Below are positions 9,901 to 23,400 of a stretch of DNA of 64,000 nucleotides, in pieces (position 1 is the stretch's first letter; each line of letters starts with the position of its first letter). The stretch is taken from the NCBI GenBank assembly GCA_022577435.1, contig JAKOON010000147.1, positions 62,001-126,000 of the forward strand, in the 5' to 3' direction. The DNA is from Embiotoca jacksoni. Lineage: Eukaryota; Chordata; Actinopteri; Embiotocidae. The position numbers and the translations under genes were made by a program. Under the pieces are notes generated by a model that had not been told where the DNA came from, searched no databases, and saw only the letters and a program-made list of their open reading frames with translations.

Positions 9901-12685
9901 GTTTACAAACAAGTTTCATACTCAGAACTTTGGCAAATGGGATACACTACATGGGCAAAGTGGTTTCAAGTCACTTTGTGATGACAATTTCACAGGAAAC
10001 ACAATGTTTCAAAAACAGCCTTATCTCAGCGAGAGAATCTCAAAAACAGCATAAAATTCCTTTACGGCTTAAACTAAGTGTTTACGAACAAATTTCTTCA
10101 TCACTACTATGGCAAATGGGATAAACAACATGGAGAAAGTGGTTTCAAGTCACTTTGTGTAGACAATTTCACAGGAAACACAATGTTTCAAAAACAGCCT
10201 TATCTCAGCGAGAGAAGCTCAAAAACAGCATAAAACTCCTTTACGGCTTAAACTAAGTGTTTACGAACAAATTTCTTCATCACTACTATGGCAAATGGGA
10301 TAAACAACATGGTCAAAGTGGTTTCAAGTAACTTTGTGTGGACAATTTCACAGGAAACACAATGTTTCAAAAACAGCCTTATCTCAGCGAGAGAAGCTCA
10401 AAAACAGCATAAAACTCCTTTACGGCTTAAACTAAGTGTTTACGAACAAATTTCTTCATCACTACTATGGCAAATGGGATAAACAACATGGACAAAGTGG
10501 TTTCAAGTCACTTTGTGTGGACAATTTCACAGGAAACACAATGTTTCAAAAACAGCCTTATCTCAGCGAGAGAAGCTCAAAAACAGCAGAAAACTCCTTT
10601 ACAGTGCCAAGGCTTAAACTAAGTGTTTACGAACAAATTTCTTCATCAGCAAATGGTATACACTGCATGGCCAATGTGGCTTCACTTTGTGTCTGCAATT
10701 ACACAGAAAACAGCATTTCAAGACTCACTTTCTCATCCTAATGTAAAACTGCATCACAGCGCCACGGCTTAAACTAAGTGTTTACAAACAAGTTTCATAC
10801 TCAGAACTTTGGCAAATGGGATACACTACATGGGCAAAGTGGTTTCAAGTCACTTTGTGTGGACAATTTCACAGGAAACACAATGTTTCAAAAACAGCCT
10901 TATCTCAGCGAGAGAAGCTCAAAAACAGCATAAAACTCCTTTACGGCTTAAACTAAGTGTTTACGAACAAATTTCTTCATCACTACTATGGCAAATGGGA
11001 TAAACAACATGGACAAAGTGGTTTCAAGTCACTTTGTGTGGACAATTTCACAGGAAACACAATGTTTCAAAAACAGCCTTATCTCAGCGAGAGAAGCTCA
11101 AAAACAGCATAAAACTCCTTTACGGCTTAAACTAAGTGTTTACGAACAAATTTCTTCATCACTACTATGGCAAATGGGATAAACAACATGGACAAAGTGG
11201 TTTCAAGTCACTTTGTGTGGACAATTTCACAGGAAACACAATGTTTCAAAAACAGCCTTATCTCAGCGAGAGAAGCTCAAAAACAGCATAAAACTGCTTT
11301 ACAGTGCCACGGCTTAAACTAAGTGTTTACGAACAAATTTCTTCATCAGCAAATGGGATACACTACATGGCCAATGTGGCTTCACTTTGTGTCTGCAATT
11401 ACACAGAAAACAGCATTTCAAGACTCACTTTCTCATCCTAATGTAAAACTGCATCACAGCGCCACGGCTTAAACTAAGTGTTTACAAACAAGTTTCATAC
11501 TCAGAACTTTGGCAAATGGGATACACTACATGGGCAAAGTGGTTTCAAGTCACTTTGTGATGACAATTTCACAGGAAACACAATGTTTCAAAAACAGCCT
11601 TATCTCAGCGAGAGAAGCTCAAAAACAGCATAAAACTCCTTTACAGTGCCAAGGCTTAAACTAAGTGTTTACGAACAAATTTCTTCATCACTACTATGGC
11701 AAATGGGATAAACAACATGGTCAAAGTGGTTTCAAGTCACTTTGTGTGGACAATTTCACAGGAAACACAATGTTTCAAAAACAGCCTTATCTCAGCGAGA
11801 GAAGCTCAAAAACAGCATAAAACTCCTTTACGGCTTAAACTAAGTGTTTACGAACAAATTTCTTCATCAGCAAATGGGATACACTACATGGCCAATGTGG
11901 CTTCACTTTGTGTCTGCAATTACACAGAAAACAGCATTTCAAGACTCACTTTCTCATCCTAATGTAAAACTGCATCACAGCGCCACGGCTTAAACTAAGT
12001 GTTTACAAACAAGTTTCATACTCAGAACTTTGGCAAATGGGATACACTACATGGGCAAAGTGGTTTCAAGTCACTTTGTGATGACAATTTCACAGGAAAC
12101 ACAATGTTTCAAAAACAGCCTTATCTCAGCGAGAGAAGCTCAAAAACAGCATAAAATTCCTTTACGGCTTAAACTAAGTGTTTACGAACAAATTTCTTCA
12201 TCACTACTATGGCAAATGGGATAAACAACATGGACAAAGTGGTTTCAAGTCACTTTGTGTAGACAATTTCACAGGAAACACAATGTTTCAAAAACAGCCT
12301 TATCTCAGCGAGAGAAGCTCAAAAACAGCATAAAACTCCTTTACGGCTTAAACTAAGTGTTTACGAACAAATTTCTTCATCACTACTATGGCAAATGGGA
12401 TAAACAACATGGTCAAAGTGGTTTCAAGTCACTTTGTGTGGACAATTTCACAGGAAACACAATGTTTCAAAAACAGCCTTATCTCAGCGAGAGAAGCTCA
12501 AAAACAGCATAAAACTCCTTTACGGCTTAAACTAAGTGTTTACGAACAAATTTCTTCATCACTACTATGGCAAATGGGATAAACAACATGGACAAAGTGG
12601 TTTCAAGTCACTTTGTGTGGACAATTTCACAGGAAACACAATGTTTCAAAAACAGCCTTATCTCAGCGAGAGAAGCTCAAAAACA
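6925..12685. repeat. 2,100-bp higher-order repeat, about 2.7 tandem copies
   Basis: Landmarks repeat at exactly 2,100 bp: S at 7,151/9,251/11,351, 7,672/9,772/11,872 and 8,551/10,651. The monomer with TTTGTGATGACAATTT lies near 7,356, 9,456 and 11,556, and again near 7,877, 9,977 and 12,077. Copies 1 and 2 share GTTTCCGAAC (near 7,468 and 9,568), TGGAGAAAG (near 8,033 and 10,133) and TCAGTAAATGGG, all absent from copy 3. Copy 2 alone has GAGAATCTC near 10,035 and CAAGTAACTTTG near 10,326. Copy 3 loses the pattern at about 12,685, where CATCAGC is replaced by CATCACTACTATGG. Confidence 0.88.
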
Positions 12686-13637
12686 GCATAAAACTCCTTT
12701 ACAGTGCCAAGGCTTAAACTAAGTGTTTACGAACAAATTTCTTCATCACTACTATGGCAAATGGGATGAACAACATGGACAAAGTGGTTTCAAGTCACTT
12801 TATGTGGACAATTTCACAGGAAACACAATGTTTCAAAAACAGCTTTATCTCAGCGAGAGAAGCTCAAAAACAGCATAAAACTCCTTTACGGCTTAAACTA
12901 AGTGTTTACGAACAAATTTCTTCATCACTACTATGGCAAATGGGATAAACAACATGGACAAAGTGGTTTCAAGTCACTTTGTGTGGACAATTTCACAGGA
13001 AACACAATGTTTCAAAAACAGCCTTATCTCATCGAGAGAAGCTCAAAAACAGCAGAAAACTGCTTTACAGTGCCACGGCTTAAACTAAGTGTTTACGAAC
13101 AAATTTCTTCATCAGCAAATGGGATACACTACATGGCCAATGTGGCTTCACTTTGTGTCTGCAATTACACAGAAAACAGCATTTCAAGACTCACTTTCTC
13201 ATCCTAATGTAAAACTGCATCACAGCGCCACGGCTTAAACTAAGTGTTTACAAACAAGTTTCATACTCAGAACTTTGGCAAATGGGATACACTACATGGG
13301 CAAAGTGGTTTCAAGTCACTTTGTGTGGACAATTTCACAGGAAACACAATGTTTCAAAAACAGCCTTATCTCAGCGAGAGAAGCTCAAAAACAGCATAAA
13401 ACTCCTTTACGGCTTAAACTAAGTGTTTACGAACAAATTTCTTCATCACTACTATGGCAAATGGGATAAACAACATGGACAAAGTGGTTTCAAGTCACTT
13501 TGTGTGGACAATTTCACAGGAAACACAATGTTTCAAAAACAGCCTTATCTCAGCGAGAGAAGCTCAAAAACAGCATAAAACTCCTTTACGGCTTAAACTA
13601 AGTGTTTACGAACAAATTTCTTCATCACTACTATGGC

Positions 13638-15933
13638 AAATGGGATAAACAACATGGACAAAGTGGTTTCAAGTCACTTTGTGTGGACAATTTCAAAGGA
13701 AACACAATGTTTCAAAAACAGCCTTATCTCAGCGAGAGAAGCTCAAAAACAGCATAAAACTGCTTTACAGTGCCACGGCTAAAACTAAGTGTTTACGAAC
13801 AAATTTCTTCATCAGCAAATGGGATACACTACATGGCCAATGTGGCTTCACTTTGTGTCTGCAATTACACAGAAAACAGCATTTCAAGACTCACTTTCTC
13901 ATCCTAATGTAAAACTGCATCACAGCGCCACGGCTTAAACTAAGTGTTTACAAACAAGTTTCACACTGAGAACTTTGGCAAATGGGATACACTACATGGA
14001 CAAAGTGGTTTCAAGTCACTTTGTGTGGACAATTTCACAGGAAACACAATGTTTCAAAAACAGCCTTATCTCAGTGAGAGAAGCTCAAAAACAGCATAAA
14101 ACTGCTTTACAGTGCCAAGGCTTAAACTAAGTGTTTACGAACAAATTTCTTTATCACTACTATGGCAAATGGGATAAACAACATGGACAAAGTGGTTTCA
14201 AGTCACTTTGTGTGGACAATTTCACAGGAAACACAATGTTTCAAAAACAGCCTTATCTCAGCGAGAGAAGCTCAAAAACAGCATAAAACTCCTTTACGGC
14301 TTAAACTAAGTGTTTACGAACAAATTTCTTCATCACTACTATGGCAAATGGGATAAACAACATGGACAAAGTGGTTTCAAGTCACTTTGTGTGGACAATT
14401 TCACAGGAAACACAATGTTTCAAAAACAGCCTTATCTCAGCGAGAGAAGCTCAAAAACAGCATAAAACTCCTTTACGGCTTAAAACTAAGTGTTTACGAA
14501 CAAATTTCTTCATCACTACTATGGCAAATGGGATAAACAACATGGTCAAAGTGGTTTCAAGTCACTTTGTGTGGACAATTTCACAGGAAACACAATGTTT
14601 CAAAAACAGCCTTATCTCAGCGAGAGAAGCTCAAAAACAGCATAAAACTCCTTTACGGCTTAAACTAAGTGTTTACGAACAAATTTCTTCATTACTACTA
14701 TGGCAAATGGGATAAACAACATGGACAAAGTGGTTTCAAGTCACTTTGTGTGGACAATTTCACAGGAAACACAATGTTTCAAAAACAGCCTTATCTCAGC
14801 GAGAGAAGCTCAAAAACAGCATAAAACTCCTTTACGGCTTAAACTAAGTGTTTACGAACAAATTTCTTCATCAGCAAATGGGATACACTACATGGCCAAT
14901 GTGGCTTCACTTTGTGTCTGCAATTACACAGAAAACAGCATTTCAAGACTCACTTTCTCATCCTAATGTAAAACTGCATCACAGCGCCACGGCTTAAACT
15001 AAGTGTTTACAAACAAGTTTCATACTCAGAACTTTGGCAAATGGTATACACTACATGGGCAAAGTGGTTTCAAGTCACTTTGTGTGGACAATTTCACAGG
15101 AAACACAATGTTTCAAAAACAGCCTTATCTCAGTGAGAGAAGCTCAAAAACAGCATAAAACTCCTTTACAGTGCCAAGGCTTAAACTAAGTGTTTACGAA
15201 CAAATTTCTTCATCACTACTATGGCAAATGGGATGAACAACATGGACAAAGTGGTTTCAAGTCACTTTGTGTGGACAATTTCAAAGGAAACACAATGTTT
15301 CAAAAACAGCCTTATCTCAGCGAGAGAAGCTCAAAAACAGCATAAAACTGCTTTACAGTGCCACGGCTAAAACTAAGTGTTTACGAACAAATTTCTTCAT
15401 CAGCAAATGGGATACACTACATGGCCAATGTGGCTTCACTTTGTGTCTGCAATTACACAGAAAACAGCATTTCAAGACTCACTTTCTCATCCTAATGTAA
15501 AACTGCATCACAGCGCCACGGCTTAAACTAAGTGTTTACAAACAAGTTTCATACTGAGAACTTTGGCAAATGGGATACACTACATGGACAAAGTGGTTTC
15601 AAGTCACTTTGTGTGGACAATTTCACAGGAAACACAATGTTTCAAAAACAGCCTTATCTCAGTGAGAGAAGCTCAAAAACAGCATAAAACTGCTTTACAG
15701 TGCCAAGGCTTAAACTAAGTGTTTACGAACAAATTTCTTTATCACTACTATGGCAAATGGGATAAACAACATGGACAAAGTGGTTTCAAGTCACTTTGTG
15801 TGGACAATTTCACAGGAAACACAATGTTTCAAAAACAGCCTTATCTCAGCGAGAGAAGCTCAAAAACAGCATAAAACTCCTTTACGGCTTAAACTAAGTG
15901 TTTACGAACAAATTTCTTCATCACTACTATGGC
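13638..15933. repeat. Domain 1 block, copy 2 of a long-range repeat (offset 13,217)
   Basis: Collinear with 421-2,715, including the rare ATTACTACTATGG variant (near 14,690, matching near 1,477) and the GGGATGAACAAC monomer near 15,229. It has one extra A near 14,483 that the first copy lacks and that also appears near 17,480 at the matching place of the next block. That shared insertion suggests this block and the one starting near 16,675 are closer relatives of each other than of copy 1. Confidence 0.78.
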
Positions 15934-17460
15934 AAATGGGATAAACAACATGGACAAAGTGGTTTCAAGTCACTTTGTGTGGACAATTTCAAAGGAAACA
16001 CAATGTTTCAAAAACAGCCTTATCTCAGCGAGAGAAGCTCAAAAACAGCATAAAACTGCTTTACAGTGCCACGGCTAAAACTAAGTGTTTACGAACAAAT
16101 TTCTTCATCAGCAAATGGGATACACTACATGGCCAATGTGGCTTCACTTTGTGTCTGCAATTACACAGAAAACAGCATTTCAAGACTCACTTTCTCATCC
16201 TAATGTAAAACTGCATCACAGCGCCACGGCTTAAACTAAGTGTTTACAAACAAGTTTCACACTGAGAACTTTGGCAAATGGGATACACTACATGGGCAAA
16301 GTGGTTTCAAGTCACTTTGTGTGGACAATTTCACAGGAAACACAATGTTTCAAAAACAGCCTTATCTCAGCGAGAGAAGCTCAAAAACAGCATAAAACTC
16401 CTTTACGGCTTAAACTAAGTGTTTACGAACAAATTTCTTCATCACTACTATGGCAAATGGGATAAACAACATGGACAAAGTGGTTTCAAGTCACTTTGTG
16501 TGGACAATTTCACAGGAAACACAATGTTTCAAAAACAGCCTTATCTCAGCGAGAGAAGCTCAAAAACAGCATAAAACTCCTTTACGGCTTAAACTAAGTG
16601 TTTACGAACAAATTTCTTCATCACTACTATGGCAAATGGGATAAACAACATGGACAAAGTGGTTTCAAGTCACTTTGTGTGGACAATTTCAAAGGAAACA
16701 CAATGTTTCAAAAACAGCCTTATCTCAGCGAGAGAAGCTCAAAAACAGCATAAAACTGCTTTACAGTGCCACGGCTAAAACTAAGTGTTTACGAACAAAT
16801 TTCTTCATCAGCAAATGGGATACACTACATGGCCAATGTGGCTTCACTTTGTGTCTGCAATTACACAGAAAACAGCATTTCAAGACTCACTTTCTCATCC
16901 TAATGTAAAACTGCATCACAGCGCCACGGCTTAAACTAAGTGTTTACAAACAAGTTTCACACTGAGAACTTTGGCAAATGGGATACACTACATGGACAAA
17001 GTGGTTTCAAGTCACTTTGTGTGGACAATTTCACAGGAAACACAATGTTTCAAAAACAGCCTTATCTCAGTGAGAGAAGCTCAAAAACAGCATAAAACTG
17101 CTTTACAGTGCCAAGGCTTAAACTAAGTGTTTACGAACAAATTTCTTTATCACTACTATGGCAAATGGGATAAACAACATGGACAAAGTGGTTTCAAGTC
17201 ACTTTGTGTGGACAATTTCACAGGAAACACAATGTTTCAAAAACAGCCTTATCTCAGCGAGAGAAGCTCAAAAACAGCATAAAACTCCTTTACGGCTTAA
17301 ACTAAGTGTTTACGAACAAATTTCTTCATCACTACTATGGCAAATGGGATAAACAACATGGACAAAGTGGTTTCAAGTCACTTTGTGTGGACAATTTCAC
17401 AGGAAACACAATGTTTCAAAAACAGCCTTATCTCAGCGAGAGAAGCTCAAAAACAGCATA
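15934..17460. repeat. Domain 1 monomers continuing the 600-1,129 pattern
   Basis: Rulers and S monomers at 16,113 and 16,813 are 700 bp apart. This stretch repeats the order S, 187-bp linker, 179-bp monomers, AAAGG monomer, S. The monomer after the first S here reads ACATGGGC with CACACTGAGAAC, a combination of two features that are otherwise found in separate monomers, so it may be a hybrid. No other feature is present. Confidence 0.75.
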
Positions 17461-20400
17461 AAAACTCCTTTACGGCTTAAAACTAAGTGTTTACGAACAA
17501 ATTTCTTCATCACTACTATGGCAAAAATGGGATAAACAACATGGTCAAAGTGGTTTCAAGTCACTTTGTGTGGACAATTTCACAGGAAACACAATGTTTC
17601 AAAAACAGCCTTATCTCAGCGAGAGAAGCTCAAAAAACAGCATAAAACTCCTTTACGGCTTAAACTAAGTGTTTACGAACAAATTTCTTTCATTACTACT
17701 ATGGCAAATGGGATAAACAACATGGACCAAAGTGGTTTCAAGTCACTTTGTGTGGACAATTTCACAGGAAACACAATGTTTCAAAAACAGCCTTATCTCA
17801 GCGAGAGAAGCTCAAAAACAGCATAAAACTCCTTTACGGCTTAAACTAAGTGTTTACGAACAAAATTTCTTCATCAGCAAATGGGATACACTACATGGCC
17901 AATGTGGCTTCACTTTGTGTCTGCAATTACACAGAAAACAGCATTTCAAGACTCACTTTCTCATCCTAATGTAAAACTGCATCACAGCGCCACGGCTTAA
18001 ACTAAGTGTTTACAAACAAGTTACATACTCAGAACTTTGGCAAATGGTATACACTACATGGGCAAAGTGGTTTCAAGTCACTTTGTGTGGACAATTTCAC
18101 AGGAAACACAATGTTTCAAAAACAGCCTTATCTCAGTGGAGAGAAGCTCAAAAACAGCATAAAACTCCTTTACAGTGCCAAGGCTTAAACTAAGTGTTTA
18201 CGAACAAATTTCTTCATCACTTACTATGGCAAATGGGATGAACAACATGGACAAAGTGGTTTCCAAGTCACTTTGTGTGGACAATTTCAAAGGAAACACA
18301 ATGTTTCAAAAACAGCCTTATCTCAGCGAGAGAAGCTCAAAAACAGCATAAAACTGCTTTACAGTGCCACGGCTAATACTAAGTGTTTACGAACAAAATT
18401 TCTTCATCAGCAAATGGGATACACTACATGGCCAATGTGGCTTCACTTTGTGTCTGCAATTACACAGAAAACAGCATTTCAAGACTCACTTTCTCATCCT
18501 AATGTAAAACTGCATCCACTGCGCCACGGCTTAAACTAAGTGTTTACAAACAAGTTTCATACTGAGAAACTTTGGCAAATGGGATACACTACATGGACAA
18601 AGTGGTTTCAAGTCACTTTGTGTGGGACAATTTCACAGGAAACACAATGTTTCAAAAACAGCCTTATCTCAGTGAGAGAAGCTCAAAAACAGCATAAAAC
18701 TGCTTTACAGTGCCAAGGCTTAAACTAAGTGTTTACGAACAAATTTCTTTATCACTACTATGGCAAATGGGATAAACAACATGGACAAAGTGGTTTCAAG
18801 TCACTTTGTGTGGACAATTTCACAGGAAACACAATGTTTCAAAAACAGCCTTATCTCAGCGAGAGAAGCTCAAAACAGCATAAAACTCCTTTACGGCTTA
18901 AACTAAGTGTTTACGAACAAATTTCTTCATCACTACTATGGCAAATGGGATAAACAACATGGACAAAGTGGGTTTCAAGTCACTTTGTGTGGACAATTTC
19001 AAAGGAAACACAATGTTTCAAAAACAGCCTTATCTCAGCGAGAGAAGCTCAAAAACAGCATAAAAAAGCTTTACAGTGCCCACGGCTAAAAACTAAGTGT
19101 TTACGAACAAATTTCTTCATCAGCAAATGGGATAACACTACATGGCCAATGTGGCTTCACTTTGTGTCTGCAATTACACAGAAAACAGCATTTCAAGACT
19201 CACTTTCTCATCCTAATGTAAAACTGCATCACAGCGCCACGGCTTAAACTAAGTGTTTACAAACAAGTTTCACAACTGAGAACTTTGGCAAATGGGATAC
19301 ACTACATGGACAAAGTGGTTTCAAGTCACTTTGTGTGGACAAATTTCACAGGAAACACAATGTTTCAAAAACAGCCTATCTCAGTGAGAGAAGCTCAAAA
19401 AACAGCATAAAACTGCTTTACCAGTGCCAAGGCTTAAACTAAGTGTTTACGAACAAATTTCTTTATCACTACTAATGGCAAATGGGATAAACAACATGGA
19501 CAAAGTGGTTTCAAGTCACTTTGTGTGGACAATTTCACAGGAAACACAATGTTTCAAAAAACAGCCTTATCTCAGCGAGAGAAGCTCAAAAACAGCATAA
19601 AACTCCTTTACCGGCTTAAACTAAGTGTTTACGAACAAATTTCTTCATCACTACTATGGCAAATGGGATAAACAACATGGACAAAGTGGTTTCAAGTCAC
19701 TTTGTGTGGACAATTTCACAGGAAACACAATGTTTCAAAAACAGCCTTATCTCAGCGAGAGAAAGCTCAAAAAACAGCATAAAACTCCTTTACGGCTTAA
19801 ACTAAGTGTTTTACGAACAAATTTTCTTCATCACTACTATGGCAAATGGGATAAACAACATGGTCAAAGTGGTTTCAAGTCACTTTGTGTGGACAATTTC
19901 ACAGAGAAACACAATGTTTCAAAAACAGCCTTATCTCAGCGAGAGAAGCTCAAAAACAGCATAAAACTCTCTTTACGGCTTAAACTAAGTGTTTACGAAC
20001 AAATTTCTTCATTACTACTATGGCAAATGGGATATAAACAACATGGACAAAGTGGTTTCAAGTCACTTTGTGTGGACAATTTCACAGGAAACACAATGTT
20101 TCAAAAACAGCCTTATCTCAGCGAGAGAAGCTCAAAAACAGCATAAAACTACCTTTACGGCTTAAACTAAGTGTTTACGAACAAATTTCTTCATCAGCAA
20201 ATGGGATACACTACATGGCCAATGTGGCTTCACTTTGTGTCTGCAATTACACAGAAAACAGCATTTCAAGACTCACTTTCTCATCCTAATGTAAAACTGC
20301 ATCACAGCGCCACGGCTTATACTAAGTGTTTACAAAACAAGTTTCATACTCAGAACTTTGGCAAATGGTATACAACTACATGGGCAAAGTGGTTTCAAGT

Positions 20401-23400
20401 CACTTTGTGTGGACAATTTCACAGGAAAACACAATGTTTCAAAATACAGCCTTATCTCAGTGAGAGAAGCTCAAAAAACAGCATAAAACTCCTTTACAGT
20501 GCCAAGGCTTAAACTAAGTTGTTTACGAACAAATTTTCTTCATCACTACTATGGCAAATGGGATGAACAACATGGACAAAGTGGTTTCAAGTCCACTTTG
20601 TGTGGACAATTTCAAAGGAAACAACAATGTTTCAAAAACAGCCTTATCTCAGCGAGAGAAGCTCAAAAACAGCATAAAACTGCTTTACAGTGCCACGGCT
20701 AAAACTAAGTGTTTACGAACAAATTTCTTCATCAGCAAATGGGATACACTACATGGCCAATGTGGCTTCACTTTGTGTCTGCAATTACACAGAAAACAGC
20801 ATTTCAAGACTCACTTTCTCATCCATATGTAAAACTGCATCACAGCGCCACGGCTTAAACTAAGTGTTTACAAACAGTTTCCATACTGAGAACTTTGGCA
20901 AATGGGATACACTACATGGACAAAGTGGTTTCAAGTCACTTTGTGTGGACAATTTCACAGGAAACACAATGTTTCAAAAACAGCCTTATCTCAGTGAGAG
21001 AAGCTCAAAAACAGCATAAAACTGCTTTACAGTGCCAAGGCTTAAACTAAGTGTTTACGAACAAATTTCTTTATCACTACTATGGCAAATGGGATAAACA
21101 ACATGGACAAAGTGGTTTCAAGTCACTTTGTGTGGACAATTTCACAGGAAACACAATGTTTCAAAAACAGCCTTATCTCAGCGAGAGAAGCTCAAAAACA
21201 GCATAAAAACTCCTTTACGGCTTAAACTAAGTGTTTACGAACAAATTTCTTCATCACTACTATGGCAAATGGGATAAACAACATGGACAAAGTGGTTTCA
21301 AGTCACTTTGTGTGGACAATTCACAGGAAACACAATGTTTCAAAAACAGCCTTATCTCAGCGAGAGAAGCTCAAACAACAGCATAAAACTTCCTTTACGG
21401 CTTAAACTAAGTGTTTTACGAACAAATTTCTTCATCACTACTATGGCAAATGGGATAAACTACATGGTCAAAGTGGTTCAAGTCACTTTGTGTGGACAAT
21501 TTTACAGGAAACACAATGTTTCAAAACAGCCTTATCTCAGCGAGAGAAGCTCAAAAACAGCATAAAACTCCTTTACGGCTTAAACTAAGTGTTTACGAAC
21601 AAATTTCTTCATCACTACTATGGCAAATGGGATGAACAACATGGACAAGTGGTTTCAAGTCACTTTATGTGGACAATTTCACAGGAAACACAATGTTTCA
21701 AAAACAGCTTTATCTCCAGCGAGAGAAGCTCAAAAACAGCATAAAACTCCTTTACGGCTTAAACTAAGTGTTTACGAACAAATTTCTTCATCACTACTAT
21801 GGCAAATGGGATAAACAACATGGACAAAGTGGTTTTCAAGTCACTTTGTGTGGACAATTTCACAGGAAACCACAATGTTTCAAAAACAGCCTTATCTCAG
21901 CGAGAGAAGCTCAAAAACAGCAGAAAACTGCTTTACAGTGCCACGGCTTAAACTAAGTGTTTACGAACAAATTTTCTTCATCAGCAAATGGGATACACTA
22001 CATGGCCAATGTGGCTTCACTTTGTGTCTGCAATTACACAGAAAACAGCATTTCAAGGACTCACTTTCTCATCCTAATGGTAAAACTGCATCACAGCGCC
22101 ACGGCTTAAACTAAGTGTTTACAAACAAGTTTCATACTCAGAACTTTGGCAAATGGGATACACTACATGGGCAAAGTGGTTTCAAGTCACTTTGTGTGGA
22201 CAATTTCACAGGAAACACAATGTTTCAAAAACAGCCTTATCTCAGCGAGAGAAAGCTCAAAAACAGCATAAAACTCCTTTACGGCTTAAACTAAGTGTTT
22301 ACGAACAAATTTCTTCATCACTACAATGGCAAATGGGATAAACAACATGGACAAAGTGGTTTCAAGTCACTTTGTGTGGGACAATTTCACAGGAAACACA
22401 ATGTTTCAAAAACAGCCTTATCTCAGCGAGAGAAGCTCAAAAAACAGCATAAAACTCCTTTACGGCTTAAACTAAGTGTTTACGAACAAATTTTCTTCAT
22501 CACTACTATGGCAATGGGATAAACAACATGGACAAAGTGGTTTCAAGTCACTTTGTGTGGACAATTTCAAAGGAAACACAATGTTTCAAAAACAGCCTTA
22601 TCTCAGCGAGAGAAGCTCAAAAACAGCATAAAACTGCTTTACAGTGCCACGGCTAAAACTAAGTGTTTACGAACAAATTTCTTCATCAGCAAATGGGATA
22701 CACTACATGGCCAATGTGGCTTCACTTTGTGTCTGCAATTACCACAGAAAACAGCATTTCAAGACTCACTTTCTCATCCTAATGTAAAACTGCATCACAG
22801 CGCCACGGCTTAAACTAAGTGTTTACAAACAAGTTTCACACTGAGAAACTTTGGCAAATGGGATACACTACATGGACAAAGTGGTTTCAAGTCACTTTGT
22901 GTGGACAATTTCACAGGAAACACAATGTTTCAAAAACAGCCCTTATCTCAGTGAGAGAAGCTCAAAAACAGCATAAAACTGCTTTACAGTGCCAAGGCTT
23001 AAACTAAGTGTTTACGAACAAATTTCTTTATCACTACTATGGCAAATGGGATAAACAACATGGACAAAGTGGTTTCAAGTCACTTTGTGTGGACAATTTC
23101 ACAGGAAAACACAATGTTTCAAAAACAGCCATATCTCAGCGAGAGAAGGCTCAAAAACAGCATAAAACTCCTTTACGGCTTAAACTAAGTGTTTACGCAC
23201 AAATTTCTTCATCACTACTATGGCAAATGGGATAAACAACATGGACAAAGTGGTTTCAAGTCACTTTGTGTGGACAATTTCACAGGAAACACAATGTTTC
23301 AAAAACAGCCCTTATCTCAGCGAGAGAAGCTCAAAAACAGCATAAAACTGCATTACAGTTCCACGGCTTAAGCTAATTGTTTACGAAACAAATTTTTTCA

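Larger units (their letters stand above)
1..17460. repeat. Satellite domain 1 (mixed 187/179/171/163-bp monomers), clean part
   Basis: This domain is recognised by GATAAACAACATGG after the AAATGG ruler and by the 8-bp deletion that turns TTTACAGTGCCACGG into TTTACGG in most copies. Ruler positions at the start are 55, 242, 421, 600, 763, 950, 1129, 1308, 1487, 1658, 1821, 2008, 2187, 2350, 2537 and 2716, giving steps of 187, 179, 179, 163, 187, 179, 179, 179, 171, 163, 187, 179, 163, 187 and 179. The order of monomer types recurs in larger units, so this is a higher-order repeat (HOR) region with irregular block lengths. Sequence is nearly error-free apart from occasional substitutions and one extra A near 14,483. 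Confidence 0.93.
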
